This document shows positions 15,990 to 24,710 of a DNA stretch of 60,965 nucleotides, in pieces. The first letter of the stretch is position 1. Every line of letters starts with the position of its first letter. Source of the DNA: Bacteroidota bacterium (GTDB lineage Bacteria > Bacteroidota > Bacteroidia > Chitinophagales > Chitinophagaceae); NCBI GenBank assembly GCA_024640225.1, contig JAHEFK010000017.1:1-60965 (forward strand). Reading direction: 5' to 3'. The notes beneath the pieces were generated by a model. The model was not told the DNA's origin, did no database searches, and saw only the letters and a list, made by a program, of their open reading frames with translations. Both the position numbers and the translations under genes were made by a program.

Positions 15990-16717
15990 TGGATCTAAAC
16001 TATGGAATCGCTTTCTTAATGGGATTAACAGGTAGTTTACACTGTGCTGGCATGTGCGGACCAATTGTTTTAGCAATCCCATTTGAGAAGAATAAACCAC
16101 AACTAAAAATACTTGCTATCCTACTCTATCAAGCAGGAAGAATTGTTATGTATAGCTTAATGGGATTAGTTTTATTTTCTTTCAAACAATTATTTAATCC
16201 TGCTATACAGCAAATAGTATCTATTCTTATTGGTAGCCTATTATTACTATTTAGTATTCTTTATTTAATTCCCAAATTAGCAATCGTATCGAATATTAAA
16301 TTTCCTTGGCATCAATGGGTGCTAAAGCAATTAGGCAAGGTGTTCCAAGCACCCTCTTTTGGCATGATTAGCCTAGCGGGCTTACTGAATGGGCTTTTAC
16401 CCTGCGGATTAGTATACATGGCTTTAAGCATGAGTATGAGTGCAACTACTAACTATCAAATGGCATTTATGATGTTGAGCTTTGGCGCAGGTACTTTACC
16501 GATGATGATGGGTATTGCGTTTTTAAAAGACAAGATTCACTGGATTAAAAATTATAAATTACAACGCCTTATTCCTGTATTCATTGTTGCTTATGGACTG
16601 CTTTTTATACTAAGGGGAGCCAATTTAGGCATACCTTATATAAGTCCCAAAGTGCAAATGGAACAAACCAACCAACATGAAATAAAAATCAAGCATAGCT
16701 GTTGTCATAAACAGTAG
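15989..16717 (+). CDS. TauE/SafE-type membrane protein (CcoA/DsbD-like), last gene of the cco operon
   Basis: A polytopic membrane protein of 242 residues with six or so helices. It contains the signatures GSLHCAGMCGPIVLAIPF and LAGLLNGLLPCGLVYMALS, with a Cys in each. This is the SafE/'cytochrome biogenesis protein transmembrane region' family found after ccoH in many genomes, where it is thought to help copper delivery or thiol-redox steps. The last residues, HSCCHKQ, look like a metal-binding tail. A terminator follows at once. Confidence 0.85.
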   Translation: MDLNYGIAFLMGLTGSLHCAGMCGPIVLAIPFEKNKPQLKILAILLYQAGRIVMYSLMGLVLFSFKQLFNPAIQQIVSILIGSLLLLFSILYLIPKLAIVSNIKFPWHQWVLKQLGKVFQAPSFGMISLAGLLNGLLPCGLVYMALSMSMSATTNYQMAFMMLSFGAGTLPMMMGIAFLKDKIHWIKNYKLQRLIPVFIVAYGLLFILRGANLGIPYISPKVQMEQTNQHEIKIKHSCCHKQ

Positions 16718-16725
16718 CCCAATAA

Positions 16726-16757
16726 AAAAACGCAAGCTTGAAGCTTGCGTTTTATAT
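16726..16757. terminator. Terminator after the cco operon
   Basis: AAAACGCAAGCTT-G-AAGCTTGCGTTTT is symmetric and lies between converging genes, so it can serve the cco operon and the lipoprotein gene on the other strand. Confidence 0.85.
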
Positions 16758-16773
16758 ATCAACTATAAATGTT

Positions 16774-17313
16774 TTAAAAAATATCTCCATCAATAAAGCC
16801 AATGGCAACATTTTTATAATTTCCGGCACCATCTCCACCACTAAAGTAGAAATAACCACGAATATGATTATTAGTTAATTGTAGTAAGCGGAATCGTCCA
16901 CAGCCACCTTTATTGGTAGCATATACTTTACCACTGCTCATTACCGAAACCGCAGCCACTTGATTAGTTGGAATACCAAAGTAATACGATTCATTTACTT
17001 TACTAGCTTCACTAATGGATATTGCTATTGTATAATCACCAGCAGAAGCGGTAACCACAACATATCCTTGATTGTGTGTAGCTTGATAATTAGCAAAGAC
17101 TAAGGTGTCCTTTTCTACTGCTGCAGAAAACGGAATAGAACCCCACCAGTTAAAACTCGGATTATTTTTACATAAATCCGTTGGTGGATTTAATGGATTA
17201 GGCGTATTGCTCAAAGAACTAGCATTATTAGAGTCAAAAACACCATTGCTACAAGCACTTAATACCGTTGCTAGAACCATTACTAATATACTATATTGTA
17301 AAATCGATTTCAT
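16774..17313 (-). CDS. Hypothetical lipoprotein (DUF6252-like)
   Basis: The first 20 residues form a lipoprotein signal peptide ending in the lipobox LSAC, so the mature protein begins at a lipidated cysteine. A low-complexity Ser/Asn/Pro linker follows, then a beta-rich domain of about 120 residues with IPFSAAVEKDTL and a Gly-rich end (YFYFSGGDGAGNYKNVAIG). The pattern resembles the small Bacteroidota lipoprotein family DUF6252, but I am not certain. It is a single gene with no functional clue from its neighbours. Confidence 0.75.
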   Translation of the reverse strand: MKSILQYSILVMVLATVLSACSNGVFDSNNASSLSNTPNPLNPPTDLCKNNPSFNWWGSIPFSAAVEKDTLVFANYQATHNQGYVVVTASAGDYTIAISISEASKVNESYYFGIPTNQVAAVSVMSSGKVYATNKGGCGRFRLLQLTNNHIRGYFYFSGGDGAGNYKNVAIGFIDGDIF

Positions 17314-17372
17314 TGGTTTATAGTTTTATATTTTAAAGATAGGTATTTAATTATAAAAGTATTACTCCGTTA

Positions 17373-19148
17373 TTATTTTTTTACTGTTGATTGTAATTGC
17401 AATTCAACAAACTGATGGGCATCAATAGCCGAAGGTGCATCAAGCATCACATCTCTACCTGCATTATTTTTAGGGAAGGCTATAAAATCTCGAATCGATT
17501 CTTGTCCACCTAACAAAGCGCACATTCTATCAAAACCAAATGCTATTCCTCCGTGTGGTGGCGCACCATATTCAAAAGCCCCTAGTAAGAAACCAAATTT
17601 CTCTTGCGCTTCTTCTTTGCTCATACCTAAGGCTGCAAACATTTTTTCTTGCAAATCGCGTTGGAAAATACGTATAGAACCGCCACCAATCTCTGTTCCG
17701 TTCAACACAATATCATAGGCATTAGCTTTGATATCGGCATACTTGCTTAGGTCTTGCATCCATGCTATTTGCTCTGGCTTTGGAGAAGTAAATGGATGAT
17801 GTCTTGCCACATAGCGTTTTGATTCTTCATCGTATTCAAACAATGGAAAATCAATAACCCACAATGGCTTGTACACATCAGGATTGCGCAATCCTAATTG
17901 ATTACCCATCTCTAAACGCAGCTCACTTGCGGCTTTTCTAGTTAATGCTTCTTCACCCGCTACGATAGCAATTAAATCTCCTTTTTGAGCATTACAATAA
18001 GTAGCAATAGCCGCTAATTTATCTTCCGAAAAGAATTTATCTACTGTGCTTTTAAAACTTCCATCTTCATTGCAACGAATAAACAATAAACCCGTCATGC
18101 CAATTTGTGGACGCTTTACCCACTCCGTCAATTCATCTGTTTGCTTTCTTGTAAATGACGCTGCACCTGGAATGCTGATGGCAATAATGCTACTTGCCTC
18201 ATTGGTAACTTTGAAATCAACGCCCGCTAATGCATGGCAATAGATTTTTTGATTGACCTTTAGATTATTCAATTTCATTTCGAAACGAATATCTGGTTTG
18301 TCATTCCCGTAATGCCACATCGCATCATCCCATGTCATACGCGGAAAAGCTTCCTTAAACGTAAGTTGTTTTACATCTTCAAAAACATGTTTTACTAAAC
18401 CTTCAAACATATTTAAAATATCTTCTTGCTCCACAAAAGCCATCTCACAATCGATTTGTGTAAACTCTGGCTGGCGATCGGCACGCAAATCTTCATCTCT
18501 AAAGCATTTTACAATTTGATAATAACGATCATACCCGCTAATCATTAATAATTGCTTAAACGTTTGTGGACTTTGTGGCAGGGCATAAAATTGACCTTCA
18601 TTCATGCGTGATGGCACCACGAAATCACGAGCACCCTCTGGCGTCGATTTGATAAGGAATGGGGTTTCTATATCATAAAAGCCTTGCGCATCCATATAAT
18701 TTCTTACGGCACGACTAACTTTGTAACGCAATTCTAAATTTCGTTTTAGGGTTGGCCTACGCAGATCTAAATAGCGATATTTCATACGCAACTCATCGCC
18801 GCCATCGGTTTCTTCTTCGATAGTAAACGGTGGTGTTTGTGCTGCATTTAATATTGTAAACGATTGCACGGCTATCTCAATCTCACCAGTATCTATTTTA
18901 AGGTTTTTATTGCTTCGCTCCACCACTTTACCTTGCACTTGCAAAACAAATTCTCTACCCAATGGGGTTTGATCTAATTGTGCATTCAATTGCTCATCAA
19001 ATAATAACTGCGTGATGCCATAACGATCGCGTAAATCTACGAAGGTAATACTACCAAATTTACGGACGGTTTGCACCCATCCTGCTAAGGTTACTTCTTT
19101 ATTAATATCGGCAATACGCAAGGCGCCACAAGTATGCGAACGGAACAT
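17373..19148 (-). CDS. aspS: Aspartyl-tRNA synthetase
   Basis: A 591-residue class II synthetase that charges tRNA-Asp. The N-terminal OB fold binds the anticodon ([22 protein letters not shown]). The catalytic core includes [18 protein letters not shown] (motif 2), the bacterial GAD insertion domain (about residues 290-420) and the final [13 protein letters not shown] (motif 3). Length is normal for the bacterial type. A TATCTTGC box on the minus strand lies 22 bp upstream of the ATG. Confidence 0.97.
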   Translation of the reverse strand: MFRSHTCGALRIADINKEVTLAGWVQTVRKFGSITFVDLRDRYGITQLLFDEQLNAQLDQTPLGREFVLQVQGKVVERSNKNLKIDTGEIEIAVQSFTILNAAQTPPFTIEEETDGGDELRMKYRYLDLRRPTLKRNLELRYKVSRAVRNYMDAQGFYDIETPFLIKSTPEGARDFVVPSRMNEGQFYALPQSPQTFKQLLMISGYDRYYQIVKCFRDEDLRADRQPEFTQIDCEMAFVEQEDILNMFEGLVKHVFEDVKQLTFKEAFPRMTWDDAMWHYGNDKPDIRFEMKLNNLKVNQKIYCHALAGVDFKVTNEASSIIAISIPGAASFTRKQTDELTEWVKRPQIGMTGLLFIRCNEDGSFKSTVDKFFSEDKLAAIATYCNAQKGDLIAIVAGEEALTRKAASELRLEMGNQLGLRNPDVYKPLWVIDFPLFEYDEESKRYVARHHPFTSPKPEQIAWMQDLSKYADIKANAYDIVLNGTEIGGGSIRIFQRDLQEKMFAALGMSKEEAQEKFGFLLGAFEYGAPPHGGIAFGFDRMCALLGGQESIRDFIAFPKNNAGRDVMLDAPSAIDAHQFVELQLQSTVKK

Positions 19149-19169
19149 AAAAATCGTTTAAAATTCCTT

Positions 19170-19177
19170 GCAAGATA
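19170..19177 (-). promoter_or_regulatory. Probable aspS -7 box, TAnnTTGC variant
   Basis: Read on the minus strand this is TATCTTGC. The same TAnnTTGC form stands at a similar distance before coaBC, the SDR gene and the fnr-like gene. Confidence 0.45.
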
Positions 19178-19215
19178 AGCAAAATATTGCGATTGTTATG
19201 AGTAAACCAAGATGC

Positions 19216-19938
19216 TTAATCCTGAATAAGTGCGCGAATTGCAACAGAAGCTACGGCGCCACCAAAGGCTGCCGGCAAATAGGAAATAGTGCCGTAAGAG
19301 GACTTCTTAAAATTGGAGCCATCGGTTACCAATAAAGATTCTTTATCCGGCAATTCAGTAGAGAAAACCACCGTGATGCCTTTATGGATTTTTCTTGGTC
19401 GCAAGCGCTTTCTGATAAGCTGCGCAAATGGACAATTAAAGGACTTTGAAATATCAGCTACTTTTAATTGCGTAGGATCCATCTTACCACCAGCACCCAT
19501 ACTACTCACAATACGAAGCCCCTTATGGTAGGCTGCTTCAAGGAAAGTAACTTTTGGGGTAATACTATCAATAGCATCTATTACATAGTCAAAAGGAACT
19601 TTTAAAATTTCTGCTACCATTTCAGGTGCAATAAAGGAATTGATTACGTTCAAATCTAATTCGGGATTGATAGCTTTTAATCGCTCTGCCATGATCGCTG
19701 CTTTTGACACGCCATGATTGGTTGACAATGCAGGCAATTGTCTATTTCTGTTCGATGGATCAACAACATCGCCATCTATAATGGTCATTTTGCCCACACC
19801 GGCTCTACATATAAATTCTGCCGCAAAAGACCCTACACCACCCATGCCTACAACTAAAACATGCGCATTCATTAAACGCTGTAATTTTTCTTCGCCTATG
19901 AGTAAGGTAGTTCGCGACAACCAAGCTGTATCTTTCAT
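19216..19938 (-). CDS. tcdA: tRNA threonylcarbamoyladenosine dehydratase (TcdA/CsdL)
   Basis: A ThiF/E1-like protein (240 residues). The ATP-binding Gly-rich loop is VLVVGMGGVGSFAAEFICRAGVG, followed by IDGDVVDPSNRNRQLPAL and a later DAIDSITPK. These mark the family that uses ATP to convert t6A37 in tRNA into cyclic ct6A. Length and motifs match TcdA rather than MoeB or ThiF, which carry zinc-binding cysteines. Its start overlaps the stop of the TatD gene by one base, so the two are co-transcribed. Confidence 0.9.
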   Translation of the reverse strand: MKDTAWLSRTTLLIGEEKLQRLMNAHVLVVGMGGVGSFAAEFICRAGVGKMTIIDGDVVDPSNRNRQLPALSTNHGVSKAAIMAERLKAINPELDLNVINSFIAPEMVAEILKVPFDYVIDAIDSITPKVTFLEAAYHKGLRIVSSMGAGGKMDPTQLKVADISKSFNCPFAQLIRKRLRPRKIHKGITVVFSTELPDKESLLVTDGSNFKKSSYGTISYLPAAFGGAVASVAIRALIQD

Positions 19939-20576
19939 TATGTTAATTTAAAAACCCTTTTGAAATTTTCTTGAATAGGCAAAATTACATTTTCTATTTC
20001 AGTTTGTAGCAAGTTAGCGGCAGTTTCATAAAGTGTATCAATGGCTATGGGGGCTTCATCTGTTTCTAAAAATAGGTGCTGTAAGGGAATGCTTTTAAAA
20101 CAATGTTGCAATGCAGCATCTTGTAATAAGGCCGATCCAAATGAAATATAATAACCCTGTTGTAAAATTTTTTGTACCACGGGCAATCCTTTTCGAAAGC
20201 CATGAAATATAACCGGCACTTGAGCTGCTTGTAAATAAAGCAAACAAGCATCTACAGCTTGCACACAATGAATAATTAAAGGTTTTTGAAGCGTATTAGC
20301 AATTGTAATTTGCTGTTGAAAAAGGGCCACTTGCAAATCCCAATGCTCTTTATTTCTCTTGTCTAATCCTACTTCACCAATAGCCCAAACAGCATCCTTT
20401 TTCATAGCTCGAAAGGCACTTTCCATTGCAATGGCATCGTAGTGTTGCACCATCATAGGATGCAAACCAACACTGTATATACCAGTAGTAGCAATGGTAT
20501 CAAAAGCGGAATAGATAGCGCAGAGCGCCGTTGATGAGCCTTTTTTTTGATGGGTATGTATATCGATTAAAGACAA
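19938..20576 (-). CDS. TatD family metal-dependent hydrolase
   Basis: A short TatD-like protein (212 residues; the usual length is about 255). Metal-site motifs are present: IDIHTHQ at the N-terminus, GEVGLD in the middle, IIHCVQA, FHGF and FLETDEAP near the end. TatD proteins are 3'-5' DNases or deoxyribonucleases acting in repair. The first in-frame ATG would remove the HxH motif and a stop lies not far upstream, so TTG 20576 is the likely start. Confidence 0.85.
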   Translation of the reverse strand: MSLIDIHTHQKKGSSTALCAIYSAFDTIATTGIYSVGLHPMMVQHYDAIAMESAFRAMKKDAVWAIGEVGLDKRNKEHWDLQVALFQQQITIANTLQKPLIIHCVQAVDACLLYLQAAQVPVIFHGFRKGLPVVQKILQQGYYISFGSALLQDAALQHCFKSIPLQHLFLETDEAPIAIDTLYETAANLLQTEIENVILPIQENFKRVFKLT

Positions 20577-20624
20577 GCGGTAATTATTTCTTAAAAAAAC
20601 TTATATTTACATAAATGAAAAACC

Positions 20625-20852
20625 ATGCGTGGCCTTTATAAAATAAAAGATTTTATTGAGTGGAAAGCGTTCGGCGTTTGCTCGAGCATTGGCGACCGAA
20701 TGGGGATTGCTAGCTCCCGCATACGTTTATGGTTCATCTATATTTCCTTTCTCACCTTGGGCTCTCCAATAATTGTATATATGATTTTAGCCTTCTGGAA
20801 AAACCTTAAGCATTATATACTCTTAAGAAAGAGAAATCCTTTTGTGCATTAA
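20625..20852 (+). CDS. PspC domain membrane protein
   Basis: A 75-residue protein with a PspC-type core: GVCSSIGDRMGIASSRIRLWFIYISFLTLGSPIIVYMILAF contains the amphipathic start and one long membrane segment. PspC proteins sense or buffer envelope stress. It stands alone, divergent from the TatD gene, and its last four bases overlap the end of the convergent carboxylase gene. No other psp genes are near. Confidence 0.8.
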   Translation: MRGLYKIKDFIEWKAFGVCSSIGDRMGIASSRIRLWFIYISFLTLGSPIIVYMILAFWKNLKHYILLRKRNPFVH

Positions 20853-22477
20853 ACTTGAAATACCCCACTCTTCCATTCTTTTTCTATGGGCGCATGATTT
20901 GCTGCTTGTATAGCCAATGCGATTCTGTTGCGCGTTTCTGCTGGATCAATAATCTCATCTACCCATAAACGAGCTGCCGCATAATACACACTTGTTTGTT
21001 TATTATACTTCTCAATTATCTCTTGCAATAATTCTTTTTCTTTTTCCGGATCAATCACTTCACCCTTGGCTTTCAAAGAAGCTACTTGAATTTGCAATAG
21101 GGTTTTAGCCGCTTGCTCACCACCCATTACTGCAATTTTTGCATTTGGCCATGCATAAATAAATCTAGGATCATAGGCTTTGCCACACATTGCATAATTA
21201 CCTGCCCCATATGAATTACCAATAATGATGGTAATCTTTGGAACAACAGAATTCGCGACTGCATTCACTAATTTAGCGCCATCTTTAATGATGCCACTGT
21301 GTTCGCTTCTACTACCCACCATAAAGCCGGTAACATCTTGTAAGAATACTAATGGAATTTTCTTTTGATTACAATTTTGAATAAAGCGCGCTGCTTTATC
21401 TGCACTGTCGTTATAAATCACACCACCCATTTGCATTTCACCCTTACCACTTTTTACAATTTTACGCTGATTGGCTACTATGCCTACAGCCCAACCAGCC
21501 ACACGCGCATAACCACAAACAATTGTCTTGCCATAATCTTCTTTAAACTGATCAAATGAATCCGCATCTACAATTGTTTCTATAACATCAACTACATCAA
21601 AGTTTTTATTGTTTTCTGCACTCACTAAACCATATACTTCTTGGGTAGCAAACTTAGGTGCTACTGCTTCAATTTGATCAAATCCGGCTTGCTCTTGCTT
21701 GCCTATTTTACTAATAATTCGTTTTACTTGATCTAAGCAATCTTGCTCGTTTTCAAATTTATAATCCGCAATTCCACTAATTTCATTATGCGTTGTTGCG
21801 CCGCCTAATGTTTGAATGTCTACATCTTCACCAATCGCTGCTTTTACTAAATAAGGTCCAGCCAAAAAGATCGACCCATTACCTTCCACCATCAAGGTTT
21901 CATCGCTCATGATAGGCAAATATGCACCGCCGGCAACACAACTACCCATTACAGCAGCTATCTGCGTAATGCCCATAGCACTCATCATGGCATTGTTTCT
22001 AAAGATTCGACCGAAGTGTTCTTTATCAGGGAAGATTTCATCTTGCATCGGCAAATAAACACCGGCGCTATCTACAATGTAAATAACGGGCAATTTGTTC
22101 TCCATCGCAATTTCTTGCAAGCGCAAATTTTTCTTTCCGGTTAATGGGAACCAAGCACCGGCTTTTACCGTATTATCATTAGCAATGATCATGCATAATT
22201 TTCCACTCACAAATCCTAAACCACCTACCGTGCCACCAGCCGGACAGCCTCCATGTTCTTGATACATTTCATAGGCTGTAAACGCTCCTATTTCTTGAAA
22301 CTCCGTATCCGCATCTATCAAATAATCGATGCGTTCACGAGGACTTAATTTCCCTTTTTCTTTTGCTTTCTCTATGGCTTTTTTACCACCACCCAAACTA
22401 ATTTGAGCATGGCGTTGGCGCATTTGACTGATGGCCAAACGCATCATATCTTCATTCTTATTAAATTCTAAATTCAT
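20849..22477 (-). CDS. Acyl-CoA carboxylase beta subunit (carboxyltransferase)
   Basis: A 542-residue biotin-dependent carboxyltransferase with both crotonase-like halves. The N-terminal half has GKLSPRERIDYL, EHGGCPAGGTVGGLG and GSCVAGGAYLPIMSDE. The C-terminal half has QDVTGFMVG and IGNSYGAGNYAMCGKAYDPRFIYAWPNA. The wording of the second half (GNYAMCGRAYxPRF) is closer to methylcrotonyl-CoA carboxylase than to propionyl-CoA carboxylase, but substrate cannot be settled here. The biotin carboxylase subunit is not in the window. The gene follows the ABC permease by 15 bp. Confidence 0.9.
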   Translation of the reverse strand: MNLEFNKNEDMMRLAISQMRQRHAQISLGGGKKAIEKAKEKGKLSPRERIDYLIDADTEFQEIGAFTAYEMYQEHGGCPAGGTVGGLGFVSGKLCMIIANDNTVKAGAWFPLTGKKNLRLQEIAMENKLPVIYIVDSAGVYLPMQDEIFPDKEHFGRIFRNNAMMSAMGITQIAAVMGSCVAGGAYLPIMSDETLMVEGNGSIFLAGPYLVKAAIGEDVDIQTLGGATTHNEISGIADYKFENEQDCLDQVKRIISKIGKQEQAGFDQIEAVAPKFATQEVYGLVSAENNKNFDVVDVIETIVDADSFDQFKEDYGKTIVCGYARVAGWAVGIVANQRKIVKSGKGEMQMGGVIYNDSADKAARFIQNCNQKKIPLVFLQDVTGFMVGSRSEHSGIIKDGAKLVNAVANSVVPKITIIIGNSYGAGNYAMCGKAYDPRFIYAWPNAKIAVMGGEQAAKTLLQIQVASLKAKGEVIDPEKEKELLQEIIEKYNKQTSVYYAAARLWVDEIIDPAETRNRIALAIQAANHAPIEKEWKSGVFQV

Positions 22478-22492
22478 ACTTCTGTTTTTAAA

Positions 22493-23587
22493 TTATTCCC
22501 ACTTAAATACTCGAGACGCTAATAAATAAATTCCTAATCCAAATAAACATAATACCAAAATATCTGCTTTTACATCCCATAAATGTGCGCCATCGAAAGC
22601 AATTTTACGCATAGCATCATTTAAATAAGTCAGCGGCATTGCTTTGGTTATGGGTTGCAACCATTTAGGGAAATTATCAATGGAGAAAAAAGTGCCCGCT
22701 AATAAAAACTGCGGTAAGGTAATTAAATTAGCAATAGGCGGAATAGTAGCATCTGTTTTGGCCAAGCCACTTACAACAAAACCAAAACCCATGAAAACAA
22801 TAATACCCAAGGCACTTAAGAGCAACATCTCTAAGCCCGTCCAAAAACCATTTACTAAGGTAAAGCCAAATGCAAAATGGCCAATCACGATAATTACCAA
22901 TGAGGTTAATAATTGAAATAGCATTCTAGCGATGCCTTCACTTACTACAATAATTTCTTTTCTAACTGGCGTTGCGAAAAAACGTTTCAACACAAGTGTT
23001 TGACGCAAATTAAAAAATACAAACGCCGTACCAAACACACTACCTGCTAATAAGGAAAAACCCAATTGGCCGGGCAATATAAAATCAATTGATTTGTAGG
23101 CTCTAACTTGCTGAATGCGTATTTGAACATTGGCGATAGCAGCCATCTTTTGTTGTATTGATGGATCTTGCAATTGAATAACTTGTTTTACTATAGCTTG
23201 CAGTGCAGGTAAATTTTTAGCACCAGAGGATGCAGCCTGTATCACTATTTGTGCCGGTTGCGATGCAATCGGTTGCTGTATAGCAATAGTAGCCGTAATG
23301 GTTCCATTTTGCAATGCAGCATCTATTTCATTTTGCGTAGCAAAGCTTTTCCATTTTAATTGCGGCACTTGGTGCAAAGATCTATTTAAGGAAACTGTGG
23401 TATCACTAGTTAATGCATTAGCCACCGAAAACACAGGATCTTTACCGCCACCTAAAAACCCAAAAACCATGATAAATATTAATGGGAAGGCTACCCCAAA
23501 AACAATGGCTGATGGACTCTTAAAAATAGATTGCAAACTTGCTTTAATTAATGCCCTTAGTGCGGTAAGGTTACTATACGATTTCAT
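22493..23587 (-). CDS. ABC-2 type transporter permease
   Basis: A 364-residue membrane protein. One N-terminal helix (IVFGVAFPLIFIMVFGFLGGG) precedes a large extracytoplasmic domain (about residues 55-165). Five C-terminal helices follow, with the ABC-2 pattern QFLLAGTFFSIDNFPKWLQPITKAMPLTYLNDAMR. This is the permease type of drug or polysaccharide exporters. No ATP-binding subunit lies next to it. Its -7 box is so close to the ATG that the mRNA would have almost no leader. Confidence 0.9.
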   Translation of the reverse strand: MKSYSNLTALRALIKASLQSIFKSPSAIVFGVAFPLIFIMVFGFLGGGKDPVFSVANALTSDTTVSLNRSLHQVPQLKWKSFATQNEIDAALQNGTITATIAIQQPIASQPAQIVIQAASSGAKNLPALQAIVKQVIQLQDPSIQQKMAAIANVQIRIQQVRAYKSIDFILPGQLGFSLLAGSVFGTAFVFFNLRQTLVLKRFFATPVRKEIIVVSEGIARMLFQLLTSLVIIVIGHFAFGFTLVNGFWTGLEMLLLSALGIIVFMGFGFVVSGLAKTDATIPPIANLITLPQFLLAGTFFSIDNFPKWLQPITKAMPLTYLNDAMRKIAFDGAHLWDVKADILVLCLFGLGIYLLASRVFKWE

Positions 23588-23592
23588 AGCTG

Positions 23593-23600
23593 CAAATATA
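23593..23600 (-). promoter_or_regulatory. -7 box of the ABC permease, leaderless type
   Basis: TATATTTG on the minus strand is an exact match. The expected transcription start falls about 2 bases before the ATG. Confidence 0.5.
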
Positions 23601-23632
23601 AGTTTTTATATACGTATTTATGGGTTTCACAA

Positions 23633-24538
23633 TTAATTACAGATTTCTTGAAAAGGACAAATTGCACACTTAGTGGCATCTTCCGTTTTTTCAAAACACC
23701 CCATAGGCTTTGGTTTATTTTCAGCTACATCTTCAAGTAAGTCCAACATTTGTTGTTTACCCGCTGCAATGATGGCATAGGCTTCGTCAATATCCGCGTC
23801 TTCAATTAATCTCCCTACATCAGTGCCCGTTTGAATATAATGTGTATAAGCCTGAATACTTTTGTCACTTGGCTTGATACCATCCACTAACTGTAAACGC
23901 AAGGCATAAATTTTCAATTGGGGAGACAATTCTGTGTGTCGTTCTTTACCAGTTTTCCAATCTATCAATACCAATTGTCCGTCTTGGTTATAAAAACACA
24001 AATCGGGAATGGCATAAACACGCAATCCGTTTACATCAAATTGCATACTTTTAATATCATCGGCATCAACGTATACAAATTGATTAGCAGGAATTGTTTT
24101 TAGGTGTTCATACCAAGTAGATTGTAAGTAGGTCTTTAATAATGATGCTCCTTTTTCAAGCCAATACTGCTCATCAACAGGCAAGTCTTTATAATGTTCT
24201 ATCAACAATAAATTTTTGGGTTGAATAGGACCTTGTGCATTTTTAAATGACAGCGCTAAATCATGTGCTAATCTTTTTTGCAAACTATCTAAAAGGAAAG
24301 GCGCCTCTTTTTCTTTGTGAAGGATACTAAATTTAATACATCGATGCACCACATCGCCCAACCACATATCTAAGGCCGACATCTTTTTTAATTGATATAT
24401 TTTTCTCTTCAAAGGCGGTGCATTCCACAACCAACCATCCCAGTATTCGTAATAATTGTAGAAGTATTTTCTGGGGCAATAGTGAAACAATTCGTTTCTA
24501 CTGAGCGACCAAGAAAATTCATTTTTAAATGTAGCCAT
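23633..24538 (-). CDS. PD-(D/E)XK nuclease family protein with Cas4/AddB-like Fe-S cluster
   Basis: This 301-residue protein has a RecB-family nuclease core: an early FHYCPRKYFYNYY box, a metal-site Asp in YAIPDLCF, and LVLIDWKTGKERHTELSPQLKIYA, which carries the D-x-K and QLxxY motifs. Cys21 together with the final CAICPFQEIC (cysteines 291, 294 and 300) matches the four ligands of the [4Fe-4S] cluster in Cas4 and AddB. There is no helicase or CRISPR gene near. It probably acts in DNA end processing, but its partner is unknown. Confidence 0.85.
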   Translation of the reverse strand: MATFKNEFSWSLSRNELFHYCPRKYFYNYYEYWDGWLWNAPPLKRKIYQLKKMSALDMWLGDVVHRCIKFSILHKEKEAPFLLDSLQKRLAHDLALSFKNAQGPIQPKNLLLIEHYKDLPVDEQYWLEKGASLLKTYLQSTWYEHLKTIPANQFVYVDADDIKSMQFDVNGLRVYAIPDLCFYNQDGQLVLIDWKTGKERHTELSPQLKIYALRLQLVDGIKPSDKSIQAYTHYIQTGTDVGRLIEDADIDEAYAIIAAGKQQMLDLLEDVAENKPKPMGCFEKTEDATKCAICPFQEICN

Positions 24539-24556
24539 GAAGGTTGTTTTCGCAAC

Positions 24557-24564
24557 AAATATAA
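24557..24564 (-). promoter_or_regulatory. -7 box of the nuclease gene
   Basis: TATATTTG on the minus strand, 18 bp before the ATG. The divergent aconitase promoter (TAATTTCG, 24669-24676, with TTTTTG near 24650) lies in the same intergenic region. Confidence 0.55.
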
Positions 24565-24710
24565 GCTCCTAAAGCCAATTCCATAGCTATTTATAGAATA
24601 CCTTGGTACTAAACCCGTCTTAACATCAATTTTCGGTTTTTAAATTAGCCTTTTTGACAAAAAATCGATAATTTCGCACAACTTTAATATTAAAATACAC
24701 CCTCATAATT

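Noticed and set aside
23633-24538. Cas4 as a sign of a CRISPR-Cas system
   Set aside because: No repeats with regular spacers and no other cas gene are visible, and AddB/RecB-type nucleases share the same motifs.
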